A DNA stretch of 64,000 nucleotides, taken from positions 124,001 through 188,000 of the forward strand of contig JAPFFF010000027.1 in assembly GCA_039105265.1 (NCBI GenBank), in the 5' to 3' direction. Of the stretch, positions 1-9,546 are shown in pieces (the first letter of the stretch is position 1; each line of letters starts with the position of its first letter). Source of the DNA: Tritrichomonas musculus. Its lineage: Eukaryota; Parabasalia; Tritrichomonadida; Tritrichomonadidae. A model generated the notes under the pieces. The model saw only the letters and a program-made list of their open reading frames with translations. It did no database searches and had not been told where the DNA came from. A program made the position numbers and the translations under genes.

Positions 1-1279
1 AGCGGAACAACTGGCTCGCCGAAGGGCCTCCCTGTTACCCGAAAACGATGGCTCTACGACGCCGAGCACGGTCCTTTTCAAGAAGGTGAAAGGTCGGTCT
101 GTCTATCGTTCAGTTCACTAGCGCACGGAATGGTCCGCGGCATCGTCTGGCAGCTCCTTCATGTCGGCGGCCAAATAGCATTCGCGCGCAATGATTTCGA
201 AGGAATTCTTCAAGATGCGAAGACAATAGAGCCATCGTTGATAATGTTGATGCCGCACCTCTGGAACGATCTCTATCACAAATATAAAGAGGTCATTCAA
301 AAGTTGATCGTTGGATACTTAGAAAAAGTGGAGAAGATAACGAGTCCTAGTCAAAACTTGATCGATCTCCTTGTCAATTGTTGCGAAGAGGAAACTCAGA
401 AAAACCCAATCATAACGGACATCCTGAAAGAAGCGAAAACGATCATTTTGAACTCAATTGGAACGAAATGCAAAGTCATTGGAACAGGTGGTTCTTCGAT
501 CAGTGATCAAGTACTCCACTTTTTGAAAGACATTTTCAAAGAAGCTCAAAACTTCAATGCATACGGAACAACTGAAGTTCCGGGCATCTCCACAAACGGA
601 AGGATATCAGACAACATTGAACTGAAGCTCGTCGACTGTCCCGAGTGTGGCTACGTTTCAACCGAAACCGACCATGGTCACTGCCTACAGGGGAAACAGA
701 GAAGAGTCAATCAAGTCGACAAGGCAGAATTTCAAGGATGGTTGGTACTACACCCAGGACATTGGAAGACTAGACTCATCGGGAAACTTGTCAATCATTG
801 ATAGAAAGTCGGACTTGGTCGAGCTCTACGTCGACGGAAGAAGCGAGTGGTTTCCGACTGGTCCTCTCGAGAACCTCTACCTGAGCAGCTCAAAACTGAT
901 CAAGAACATCTACCTGCACGGCGACAGAATGCAGAGTTACATGGTGGCGGTTGTTGTTCCAATTGAGAGTGAAAAAGTTTCACGTCATCAAATTTTGAAT
1001 GAATTGAGAGAAACCGCCAAGGCTCACAATTTAGGTCCTTCAAAAATACCACGTGGAATTGTGATCAGTGACCACGAATTGACGCCTTCAACCGGTGAAC
1101 TGTCACCCACAAACAAGCTCCGAAGATCGGTTTTATTGAAAAACTTCAAGGGTCAAATAGACTCAGAATATACGCGAATAACCGTTCTCGAAGAGAAGAA
1201 AGAGAAAATCAAGAAAGACGAGAACTTCGACTATTCCCAAATTTACCAAAAAAACTTGCCAAATGACAAACTTAATTAA
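1..1279 (+). pseudogene. Long-chain acyl-CoA synthetase (AMP-binding enzyme), 5'-truncated and frameshifted
   Basis: Adenylate-forming enzyme that would activate fatty acids to acyl-CoA with ATP and CoA. The window opens inside the ATP-binding P-loop (SGTTGSPKGL at bases 1-30). A second family signature, GYVSTE, lies near 651, and the C-terminal motif DGWYYTQDIGRLDSSGNLSIIDRK lies around 730-810. The first part reads in frame 1 to a stop at 801. The family match then continues in frame 2 from about 660 to the stop at 1279, so one frameshift falls near 655-680, with the usual RGE segment poorly preserved there. Base composition is clearly more GC-rich than the flanks. The N-terminal half lies outside the window. 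It is either a pseudogene or an intact gene with a sequencing error; the clean reading on both sides leaves both open. Confidence 0.8.
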
Positions 1280-1396
1280 ATTACTTTTTAATCAAAATAC
1301 ATAATTAAGCAAGATAAATTAAAGAATGTTATTTAAAAATATTATTATTGAAAAATTATTTTTTTAATCAAAATTGGAATTCATATGAATGAATTT

Positions 1397-2926
1397 TTAT
1401 GGCGATGATGATTCACGACCAACTTTTTTCTTTTTGCAAACTGCAAAATATACAACGATCACGGTTACTATTATAATAACAGCAGCAGCACATCCAACAG
1501 CAATTCCAATTATAGCACCTTTAGATAATTTTGATTTTTTATCATCATTTTTTCCAGTATTATTATTATTATTTCCATTAGTATTCTCGTCATCATTTCC
1601 ATCATCAGGATCGTCTTCATAATCATCCCCAGGAGCAATTAAACCTTCATCAATAAGATATTGCTTTTTAGTAATGCATGAACCATCACTTCTAATATAT
1701 CCATATTTACAATTTGTGCAAAAATCAATACTATATCTGCATTCTATGCAATTTTTGTCTGTACAAGGAACGCATTTTCCATGATCTTTGCTATTTTTTT
1801 CCAACAAAAAGTTAAATCCTTTTTTACATTCTTGACAAATAACAGTATCTTTTTTGCATTTTAAGCAATTTTCATCTTGACATTGTTTACATTCACCATT
1901 ACTTAAAACATATCCTTCGACACATTTACTACAACTGTTATCATTACATATTGGATTATCATATGGGTCACAAGATGTTTCTGATGATGAAAGATGGTAT
2001 CCATCTTTGCATTTGTAACATTTGTCTACACTTTCATGACAATCTTTACAATTTTCAACTTCGCATTTAATGCATTGCTTATCATTATTTAAATAAAACC
2101 CTTCTTTGCATTGGTAACATTGACTGGAATTAGAATGTAAACAATCCCCATTTATACAATTTCGGTCAGGACAATCATATTCGCATCTTCCATTTGAAGA
2201 AACTTTGAATATAAGAACATTCCTACAAATTGTACAAATTTTATAATTTTCACTACAATAGGCACATAATGGATCTTCACAATTGATGCATTTTCCATTT
2301 TCATTTAATCCATATAACGGAGAACATTCAATACATTTAGATTCATCGCATTTATTACAATTATCAGGGCATTTTTGACATTGATTGTTTCCATCTAAGT
2401 AATATTCATTTATGCATTCTGTACATGTTTCTTCATCTTCTGTAGTTATTTTGCATAGTTTTGTAGTTGGTTCGCAAACTTTATTTATATTTACTTCGAA
2501 ACCAGGCCTGCATACTTCGCATTCGCTCATGTTATAACTACATGATAGGCAATTTTCATCGACACAATCCTCGCATTTTCCGTTATTTACTGGATCAACT
2601 CTGCATTTGTTGCAATATTTATAATTTGATGAGCAATCTTTGCATCTATGATCTTCACATCTTACGCATTCTCCTTTTTCGTTTAATCCAAATTTTTCAT
2701 CACAAGAAGTGCAACCAGACGGACCACATGATTGGCAATTCAATGGACACAGAATGCATTGTCCATATGTTATACTATCATATTCAAGATCAATATATGT
2801 GGTCATTCCTAGAGATTGGCACTTCGTGCATTGTGTTTCATCTTTTGTGCATTGATCGCAACCTGTAAACTTATCGCATGCATTTTGAATAAATGGAAAT
2901 AAAAGGAAGATTAGAATTATATTCAT
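1397..2926 (-). CDS. CxxC-rich type I surface membrane protein
   Basis: Predicted cell-surface protein of 509 residues. It begins with a hydrophobic signal peptide (MNIILIFLLFPFIQNA). The ectodomain is built almost entirely of cysteine pairs in CxxC spacing (CDQC, CTKC, CNKC and similar), like the furin-type or Giardia variant-surface-protein-like repeats expanded in trichomonads. A low-complexity Asp/Asn stretch follows (about 440-460). A single membrane helix (about 469-495) and a short basic tail with KKKK complete it. The layout is that of a type I protein with the Cys-rich part outside. The start is the only ATG that gives the signal peptide. It is transcribed away from the host intergenic region to its right. 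Its ligand and exact role cannot be told from sequence. Confidence 0.85.
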   Translation of the reverse strand: MNIILIFLLFPFIQNACDKFTGCDQCTKDETQCTKCQSLGMTTYIDLEYDSITYGQCILCPLNCQSCGPSGCTSCDEKFGLNEKGECVRCEDHRCKDCSSNYKYCNKCRVDPVNNGKCEDCVDENCLSCSYNMSECEVCRPGFEVNINKVCEPTTKLCKITTEDEETCTECINEYYLDGNNQCQKCPDNCNKCDESKCIECSPLYGLNENGKCINCEDPLCAYCSENYKICTICRNVLIFKVSSNGRCEYDCPDRNCINGDCLHSNSSQCYQCKEGFYLNNDKQCIKCEVENCKDCHESVDKCYKCKDGYHLSSSETSCDPYDNPICNDNSCSKCVEGYVLSNGECKQCQDENCLKCKKDTVICQECKKGFNFLLEKNSKDHGKCVPCTDKNCIECRYSIDFCTNCKYGYIRSDGSCITKKQYLIDEGLIAPGDDYEDDPDDGNDDENTNGNNNNNTGKNDDKKSKLSKGAIIGIAVGCAAAVIIIVTVIVVYFAVCKKKKVGRESSSP

Positions 2927-3639
2927 TGTTCAGTTAAAAATAATGCTTTTCTGTTAAATTGGGCACATAAAAGATTTAAATTGAAAAAGTTTAATAAATA
3001 TCTTAAAAAAATAAAAAATAATATTTAAACAAAACTTCAAATATCTTAAAAAATAATAAAAAATATCTTCCTCGCTACAAATACGTTTTTTTCCTGTTAT
3101 TTTTTTGAATAAAATTGAGAAAAAAAATTGAATGAGTAAAACGTAAAAAAATTCATAATAAATTAGTGATGTTAAACGCTCAATTATTCATTGAATTTTT
3201 TTCAAAGGTAATAAAATAATTTCTGATAAATTTTTAAAATCTCTTTAAACAAAAAAATAATGACTTCCGATTACATTCATCTCCAAATTTAGCATTTTAC
3301 AAAATAACCATTCAAAATTAAACATAAAACATAAAACAAAACTTACAACTTTAATGAAAGATAGATTGAAAGGTTTATCATAAAAACTCAATTTGTTAAG
3401 AATTCATTTCGCCATATAGGTTAAAACAATCCAATTTATCAAGCAAAGTTTTTGGGAAATATCAAAGCTGCACGTAACAGCTCTATAATAAATAAATACT
3501 AGATTCAAAACAAAAATCAATTTTCAGAAAAAGTTTATTAATTGAAAAAAATATTTTCTTATAGCTCTCAACTCCAAGTTACACATATCATAGAAGAAAT
3601 GTAACTTGAATTTTGTTACGTATTCTTTTTTTTTTTTTT
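2927..3639. other. AT-rich intergenic DNA
   Basis: About 0.7 kb upstream of the surface-protein gene. No coding-like frame, RNA gene or strong repeat is seen. It is rich in A- and T-runs and presumably holds the promoter of the gene at 1397-2926 close to its start. Confidence 0.5.
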
Positions 3640-4343
3640 TTTCCTTCATAACATTATTGTGACTTTTCAAAACAGCTTACAAATAAATACTTTAATTTGT
3701 TATTCATTAAAACGAATCCAAATTCAATTCATATGAAATATAACGTGCTTTCACTAAACACAGAGCAATTCAACAAATCCAGAGCAAACAACTTTTTCTG
3801 ATGATATAAGGTCAATTTATTAAATTTTATTTAGAAAAAGTTCTAATATCGAACAAATATAAAAAAATCGTTTACATTTATTTTGATCAATCAAAAAAAT
3901 GATTTGACCTTTTGCTCTGGATATATTGAAGCGATCTGCCTCAAATGAAATAACGTTATGCCCACTTTATTTGATTTTTTTTTTCCATAACATTATTGCG
4001 ACTTTTCAATTTTTACAAAACAGCTTACAAATAAATATTTTAATTTGTTAATCATTAAAACGAATTCAAATTCAACTCATATGAAACATATGCCCACTTT
4101 ATTTGATTTTTTTTCCATAACATTATTGTGACTTTTCAAAACAGCTTACAAATAAATATTTTAATTTGTTATTCATTAAAATGAATTCAAATTCAACTCA
4201 TATGAAACGTATGCCCACTTTATTTGATTTTTTTTCCATAACATTATTGTGACTTTTCAAAACAGCTTACAAATAAATATTTTCATTTGTTATTCATTAA
4301 AATGTATTCGAATTCAACTCATATGAAATATATGCCCACTTTA
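3640..4343. repeat. ~121-bp tandem repeat block
   Basis: The motif TGCCCACTTTA recurs at 3959, 4091, 4212 and 4333, giving periods of 132, 121 and 121 bases. Each unit also carries CATAACATTATTG, ACAGCTTACAAATAAATA and CAACTCATATGAAA. A more diverged copy starts near 3640 and is separated from the others by about 250 bases of unrelated sequence. The copies are close to identical in the last two units, so expansion looks recent. No protein is encoded. Confidence 0.8.
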
Positions 4344-4562
4344 CTTTGTCAAATTTTCTTTTTTAGAATTGTGGGGATTAGTAAAAAATAAACGTACACT
4401 GACATACCAGCTTTTTCATAATGTAGTAAATTTAAAAAAGTGCTTTTTTTTTTTTTATTTCTATATTACTACTATTATCACATCTGTGAAAAAGATCGCT
4501 GAGCTACCTTTAATAGTAATAACTTTATTATTACTTTTTTCTTTTCCACTTTTCGTTTTACA

Positions 4563-4676
4563 GCTGCCTCACTCGGCAATGCTGAAATATATTCAATATC
4601 ATCTGGTGAGAGGAAAGTCACTCCACTAGGAAAAGTACTAAATCACTCATCATACATCTCAAAGAAACAAGAATAA
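4563..4676 (+). pseudogene. Coding-like C-terminal remnant
   Basis: A short frame with balanced composition (begins AASLGNAEIYSISSGERK and ends SKKQE before a TAA) stands out from the surrounding AT-rich DNA. No start or upstream coding part is visible: a T-rich tract ending in ACAG precedes it. It may be the tail of a lost gene. Family not recognised. Confidence 0.2.
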
Positions 4677-4839
4677 ACTCATTAGTTAAGGCCAAACGAA
4701 TTTTTTTTACTCAATTTAATTTAATCTATAGATTACTTCAATTAATTTTGAATATCACCAAAAGTTATTATTATTTATAATATCATCCAAAGATATTATT
4801 TTGAATTATATACAAAAGTATATTTATAATATTTAGAAT

Positions 4840-5833
4840 ATTGACATCAATATCATCAAAATCTATTAAAAGTTTGATTATTTTAATGTTATTTTTTTCA
4901 ACTGCTAAATTTAGTACTGTTTTACAAAATGATATTATATTAGAATTTCATTAAAAAATATAATTTTATATATAATTAAAATATATGATTTTGAATTATA
5001 TTGAAAGATGAGGGTTTGAATTACATTAAAAACTTAGATTTCGAATTCCATTGAAAACCAAAATTTTGAATGTAATTGAAAATACACTTTTGAATATCAC
5101 TGAATGATATAATTATGAATATTATTGAAAAATGTATTTTAGAATATAACTGAATGATATAATCATGAATATGATTGAAAGTTGAAATCTTGAATTACAA
5201 AAATATATTTATAATATTAAGAATATTGACATCAATTTCTTTATTTGCTAATAAAAGTTTGACTATTTCAAAGTTTTCTTTTTCCACTGCCAAATATAAT
5301 GGTGTCTTGCAAAATAATATTATGCTAAAACTTCATTGAAATAGAAAATGTAAAAACTTGATTAAAAAATGCAATTTTATATATCATTCAAATATATGAT
5401 TTTGAATGTTATTAAAAATATAATTCTAAATGTAATTGAAAAGTATTTCTTTTAATTTTATCAAATAATATTTTAAAATATATCCAAGATTGACATCAAG
5501 TTTATCATTTGTTAATAAAAGTTTTACTATTTCGATGCTTTTTTTTTTTTTTTCAACTGCCAAATATAATGGTGTTTTATATGATTATAATATATTAGAA
5601 TTTCGTTGAAGATATGATTTTAGATTTCATTTAAAAACATGATTTTGAATTTTCAAAAAATATTTGATTTTCAAATTTTATTAAAAAATATGATTTTGAA
5701 TTGCATTGAATGATTTGATTTTGAATATTGTTTAAAATATATCCAAGATTAGCATCAAGCTTATTATTCGTTAATAAAAGTTTAACTATTTCGATGTTTC
5801 CTTTTTCAACAGCCAAATATAATGATGTTTTAC
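4840..5833 (-). pseudogene. Decayed ankyrin-repeat array
   Basis: Four ankyrin-repeat segments can be read on the minus strand near 5830-5740, 5590-5490, 5320-5228 and 4935-4850 (for example TPLYLAVEKENFEIVKLLL and LYLAVEKGNIEIVKLLLTN). Each is followed by 100-280 bases of AT-rich spacer with stops, made of an imperfect ~30-bp unit around GATTTTGAAT and ATTGAAAA. The repeats no longer join into one open frame. Ankyrin proteins are a very large family in trichomonads and mediate protein binding. This is a relic unless the spacers are removed from the RNA; they lack GT at the 5' edge, so that is unlikely. Confidence 0.7.
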
Positions 5834-6076
5834 AAACAAATATTCAAATTTCATCGAACAATATAATCTTAATTTCATTTAAAGATATATTTTTGAATGC
5901 AATTAAACTATATAATTATATCATTAGAATATTTATTTTAATCAAATACTTCATATTTTTATGTTAAATAATAATTTTGAGATTCTTTTTTAGAACGTGA
6001 AATTTTTTATGTCACATTTCATACTACTCTGGAAAAAAATACGCTAAAGATTAAATTTTTTTGGCGTATTTTTGCT

Positions 6077-6091
6077 TGGCGTAAATGCCTA
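6077..6091. repeat. Solo end of a MULE-like inverted-repeat element
   Basis: The reverse complement, TAGGCATTTACGCCA, matches the terminal repeat of the element at 23432-23957 (TAGGCTTTTACGCCA) at 14 of 15 bases. GGCGTA also occurs just upstream (near 6063). No convincing partner end or target duplication is seen, so this is probably a decayed or solo terminus. Confidence 0.35.
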
Positions 6092-6180
6092 CTCCAAAAT
6101 AATAATAATCAATTCAAAAAAGAAAACAGTCAAATGACGAATACAGCGAATCAAGTTAAACAATTCAATGTGAATCTTAA

Positions 6181-6536
6181 GGCTGCAGTTCTTAAAAAAT
6201 TCAAAATTGAGACCTATTCAATTTTTTTTTTTTTTTTTAATTCACATGGCATAATAAATTTTGAAAAACAAAATATTTTGAGGCAATATGAAAAAGAAAA
6301 TGAGCCAAAAAGCATTCTTTTAAATAGTATTCTCAATATTCAACATTTTACAAAGCATCAATATTTATAATTGAAATATTATTACTTAAAATATGAGCTT
6401 TTCACTAAATTTTCCACAAATCTATGCAATATACCAATTATAAAATCATTTATATTTGAGAAATTCTTAATTTAATTAAAATAAATATACTTTTTTTATT
6501 TTTAGCAAGAAATTTTAATTTTAATTTTTATTTCTA

Positions 6537-6567
<31 letters not shown>

Positions 6568-7115
6568 GAAAATTTATGAATGTTTTTTGAGTCTAGTTTC
6601 TAATATATCATATCTTAAGAATTCTTTTATCATTTTAACTTTTTGATAGATACATCTCAATTTAAGAAGGTATTTATCATAATGTTTAGTCATATAATAA
6701 GAGTAATATGTCAATATTTCTTGTGAATAAGAAAATAATGAATAATCTAGAATAATATTTTCAATCTCTGAAACCATACACAAAAAAATTTCATAAATCT
6801 CCCTATTAAGTAATATGGATTTGTACATAATAATTGCAAAATTATAAGAAAATTGTCTTACTATTTTTCGATTTTGATATTGTATTTAACTAAAACTAAA
6901 TATTTTATTCTAATTTTCATTATTAAATATGTAAATTTTATGAAAAATATTAATATTCAGCTTAATATTAAGCTTTTTACTCCTGTTTTATAAAGATATA
7001 ATCATTTTGATAATTTCTATTAAAAAAATTATAACAGATGATTTTCAATATGTCTCAAAAAAATAACGAATAACATTCAAAAAGCTCGACTTTGAATGTC
7101 CTCAGAACCGCAGCC
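6181..7115. mobile_element. Inverted-repeat DNA element copy 1 (935 bp, TTAA target duplication)
   Basis: Both ends begin GGCTGC(A/G)GTTCT and remain similar for about 25 bases (shared ATTCAAA). TTAA flanks the element on both sides (6177-6180 and 7116-7119). The interior is AT-rich without a convincing transposase. It interrupts the small coiled-coil gene at 6134-8310 and belongs to the same family as the copy at 7394-8246. The class is unclear: 4-bp duplications occur in several DNA transposon groups such as Sola and Ginger, and TTAA also in piggyBac. Confidence 0.8.
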
Positions 7116-7393
7116 TTAAAAATACGATCAATGATTTAAATAAAAAGATTTAAAGCAAAAATAATGAAATTGAAAAACTAAAAAAAGAAGTTGAAAAAAT
7201 GAAGAAAAAAATTCAGTCTGGTGAAATGAATAGAATTGAAAATAATAACAAAGCTGATGCTGATGAATATGATTACGACATCAATGATGAATATAATAAA
7301 GATGATGTTCTAGAAAAGAATGAAGTCACAAATGTTGATAGGATTGATAATAAGAAACAAGAAGAAGGAGGAGGAGAAGAAGAAATTTGTGAA

Positions 7394-8246
7394 GGCTGCG
7401 GTTGAAAAGATATTCAAATTTGAGACCAATTGAATATAGAAATTACTGTTTATATTTATTTAAACTAACAAAAACACTTTTTTTACTACTTTTGATGCAA
7501 ATTGATTCGCAGTCCAGGTTCAAGGTTTTTTATTGTATGATGTATCAATCAGAACTTTTTTTTTTTAATAGTTTGAAATATAAAACTAAATTATTTAGAA
7601 AATCTTTATATCTCAAAGAAGTTGACTTAGATTCTTTTATAATTCATCAAAAATACCAAAATCTTTACATGAGCTATTATTATTTATCTTTTAGTCAACT
7701 TTTTTTGACTTTATGATATTTATTAGTATATTTCGACTTTTTTTAAAAAAAACTACGTAATACATTTGCAAAATTATCATTTATATGCAACATGATATGA
7801 CATTTTCATTTACTTTGATTTCAAACTCAAGAATGAAATTATGCATTTCCATTATATTTACCAATTCAATCAACATCGAAAAATTAATTTAATATTTAAT
7901 AATAAAATGCTTTTTTTATTTCTTATTTTATTTTTTTTTATTGAATTTTTTGATATTTTCACGAAAATAATAATCAAGTTTACCTTGTAGCTTTGATTGT
8001 GCTTTGCCAAAACCATCAGATGCGAAATTAAGACCAATCCATTTGGCTTGCTTCATACTTTTCTAATTATCAATTTTATTAATACCGTTTCAGACCATCA
8101 TTTTTTAAATGGATTAAAAAATCTGACACAGTGTCAAAAAAAAAATGTAAACGGAATTGTCTATCGGAATTGATTGAATAAGTCTCAATTGTAAAACGTG
8201 CATTTTAGAAAAAGTTAAACTTTTGAATGCCTATTCAACCGCAGCC
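7394..8246. mobile_element. Inverted-repeat DNA element copy 2 (853 bp, TGAA target duplication)
   Basis: The ends are GGCTGCGGTTGAAAAGATAT on the left and, read inward from the right, GGCTGCGGTTGAATAGGCAT. TGAA lies on both sides (7390-7393 and 8247-8250). The terminal GGCTGCGGTT is shared with copy 1. It holds an open frame of about 100 codons (7402-7716) that resembles nothing known and is probably chance. Non-autonomous. Confidence 0.8.
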
Positions 8247-8535
8247 TGAAGAAGAAGAAATTGATGAAGATGATGATAATGAAGATAATTCAGATGATTT
8301 TAAAAAATAAAAATTTTATTTATTATAAATGTTTTTATTGCTTTTTTTCTTTTACTACAAGATAAATTATTCTAAAATTAATTCTCTCAAAAAAAAATTA
8401 GGCAAATTAGGTAAATTAAAGAAATATTTTGAAAATTAAATGATTGGTTAAAAAGCGTAAAAATATAAAATTTTGAATATAAAAACTAATTTTGTGAAGA
8501 AAATTATTTAATTAAGTAATGTAAATTCCAGAATC

Positions 8536-9546
8536 TTAGTCATTCTTATGCTGGAATTCAAAGGCTTCAATCTTCAATATGCATGCTTCGATTTCTTCCT
8601 TCATATTTTGTTGTTTTGAAGTTAACTTTTTACCATCGCTTTCATCAAATAAGTCGTAATTGTTTGATTTCAATGTTTCGAAGATTTCGTCAAATGATGG
8701 ACGACTTTCTGGTTCATATGAAAGACAACGGACAATTAATTCACGAACCCAATCTGAAATTGTTCCTGAAAATGAAGGAAGGGCACCACTTGTGATGTTT
8801 TTCATGCTGAACTTCGGATAACTTCCTGTGACAATATAAATGAGTGTTATTCCAAATGAATAAACATCAATTTTGTTTGTGTATCTCGTACTTTCGTCTT
8901 CATCATCAAAAAGTTCTGGTGCCATAAATATTGATGAATCAATTCCTTTTGATTGAGTAACATTGAATTCTTCTTCCTTGGCTAGGCTGAAGTCGCTGAT
9001 GCGGACGTGATTGTCTTTACTGAGGAGGATGTTTGAAGGTTTCAAGTTGCGGTGCATGTAATTTTTGTGGTGAATGTAGCGCATGCCAAGAACAATTTCA
9101 ATTGTGATTCTACACTTCAGTCTATCTTCAAGTTTATTGTTGGCAATCGCTGAATCAAGTGAGCCTGGTTCAAGTGACAAGATGAGAGAAGGTGGGTGAT
9201 CAACATCTCCATAGTTAACTGCAATGATGTTTTGGATGCATGGATGATGGAGAATGAACATGATTTCACCTTCGGAAAGGAATCTTTGTACAGTTTTGTG
9301 GTTAGAGTCTATCAATTCTTTCATTGCATATTTGTCATTCTTGATGACAAGCTTAACACTGGATGTGCTGTCTTCACCAATAACAGAATCAACAGTGTAA
9401 TCATTGAAGTCAAAGAACTGGACTTCTGGAGACTCCTCTTTAAGTGCAAAAAAGAAAATTTTTATTTGATCAAGATGAAGAATTTTTTCCTTTAGCTTGT
9501 CATTTTCTTCTTTTATTTCTGAAATATCATTCTTTAAATTAGTCAT
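8536..9546 (-). CDS. Protein-kinase-like domain (probable pseudokinase), C-terminal part of an ankyrin-kinase locus
   Basis: The 336-residue frame encodes a short coiled coil (1-40) and a full kinase fold. The glycine loop is degenerate (IGEDSTSSV, about 56-64), the ATP-binding Lys is present (AMK, Lys76), the catalytic loop reads HRNLKPSNILL (165-175) and the metal motif reads DFS (185-187) in place of DFG. APE is at 209-211, and DVYSFGITL and a final RPSF motif follow. Replacement of the catalytic Asp of HRD by Asn predicts loss of phosphotransfer, so a scaffolding or regulatory role is more likely. Upstream the same frame continues as a coiled coil and an ankyrin repeat, interrupted by TAA at 9586-9588. 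The ATG at 9544-9546 therefore lies just after that stop and may or may not be used. Confidence 0.7.
   Translation of the reverse strand: MTNLKNDISEIKEENDKLKEKILHLDQIKIFFFALKEESPEVQFFDFNDYTVDSVIGEDSTSSVKLVIKNDKYAMKELIDSNHKTVQRFLSEGEIMFILHHPCIQNIIAVNYGDVDHPPSLILSLEPGSLDSAIANNKLEDRLKCRITIEIVLGMRYIHHKNYMHRNLKPSNILLSKDNHVRISDFSLAKEEEFNVTQSKGIDSSIFMAPELFDDEDESTRYTNKIDVYSFGITLIYIVTGSYPKFSMKNITSGALPSFSGTISDWVRELIVRCLSYEPESRPSFDEIFETLKSNNYDLFDESDGKKLTSKQQNMKEEIEACILKIEAFEFQHKND

Larger units (their letters stand above)
6134..8310 (+). pseudogene. Small acidic coiled-coil protein gene, split by two inserted elements
   Basis: Three coding pieces (6134-6180, 7120-7393, 8251-8310) join in one frame once the two inserted elements and one copy of each 4-bp target duplication are removed. 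The product would be about 126 residues: an N-terminal MTNTANQVKQF segment, a heptad-like basic coiled coil (IEKLKKEVEKMKKKI), then a strongly acidic tail rich in Glu and Asp ending DDFKK. One in-frame TAA remains at 7151-7153. Agreement of frame across both junctions is strong evidence that these were one gene. Function unknown; trichomonads have many such coiled-coil acidic proteins. Confidence 0.7.

Noticed and set aside
4369-4629. Plus-strand frame of 86 codons
   Set aside because: Runs through a poly-T tract, has no credible ATG context, and reads a different frame from the coding-like remnant at 4563-4676.
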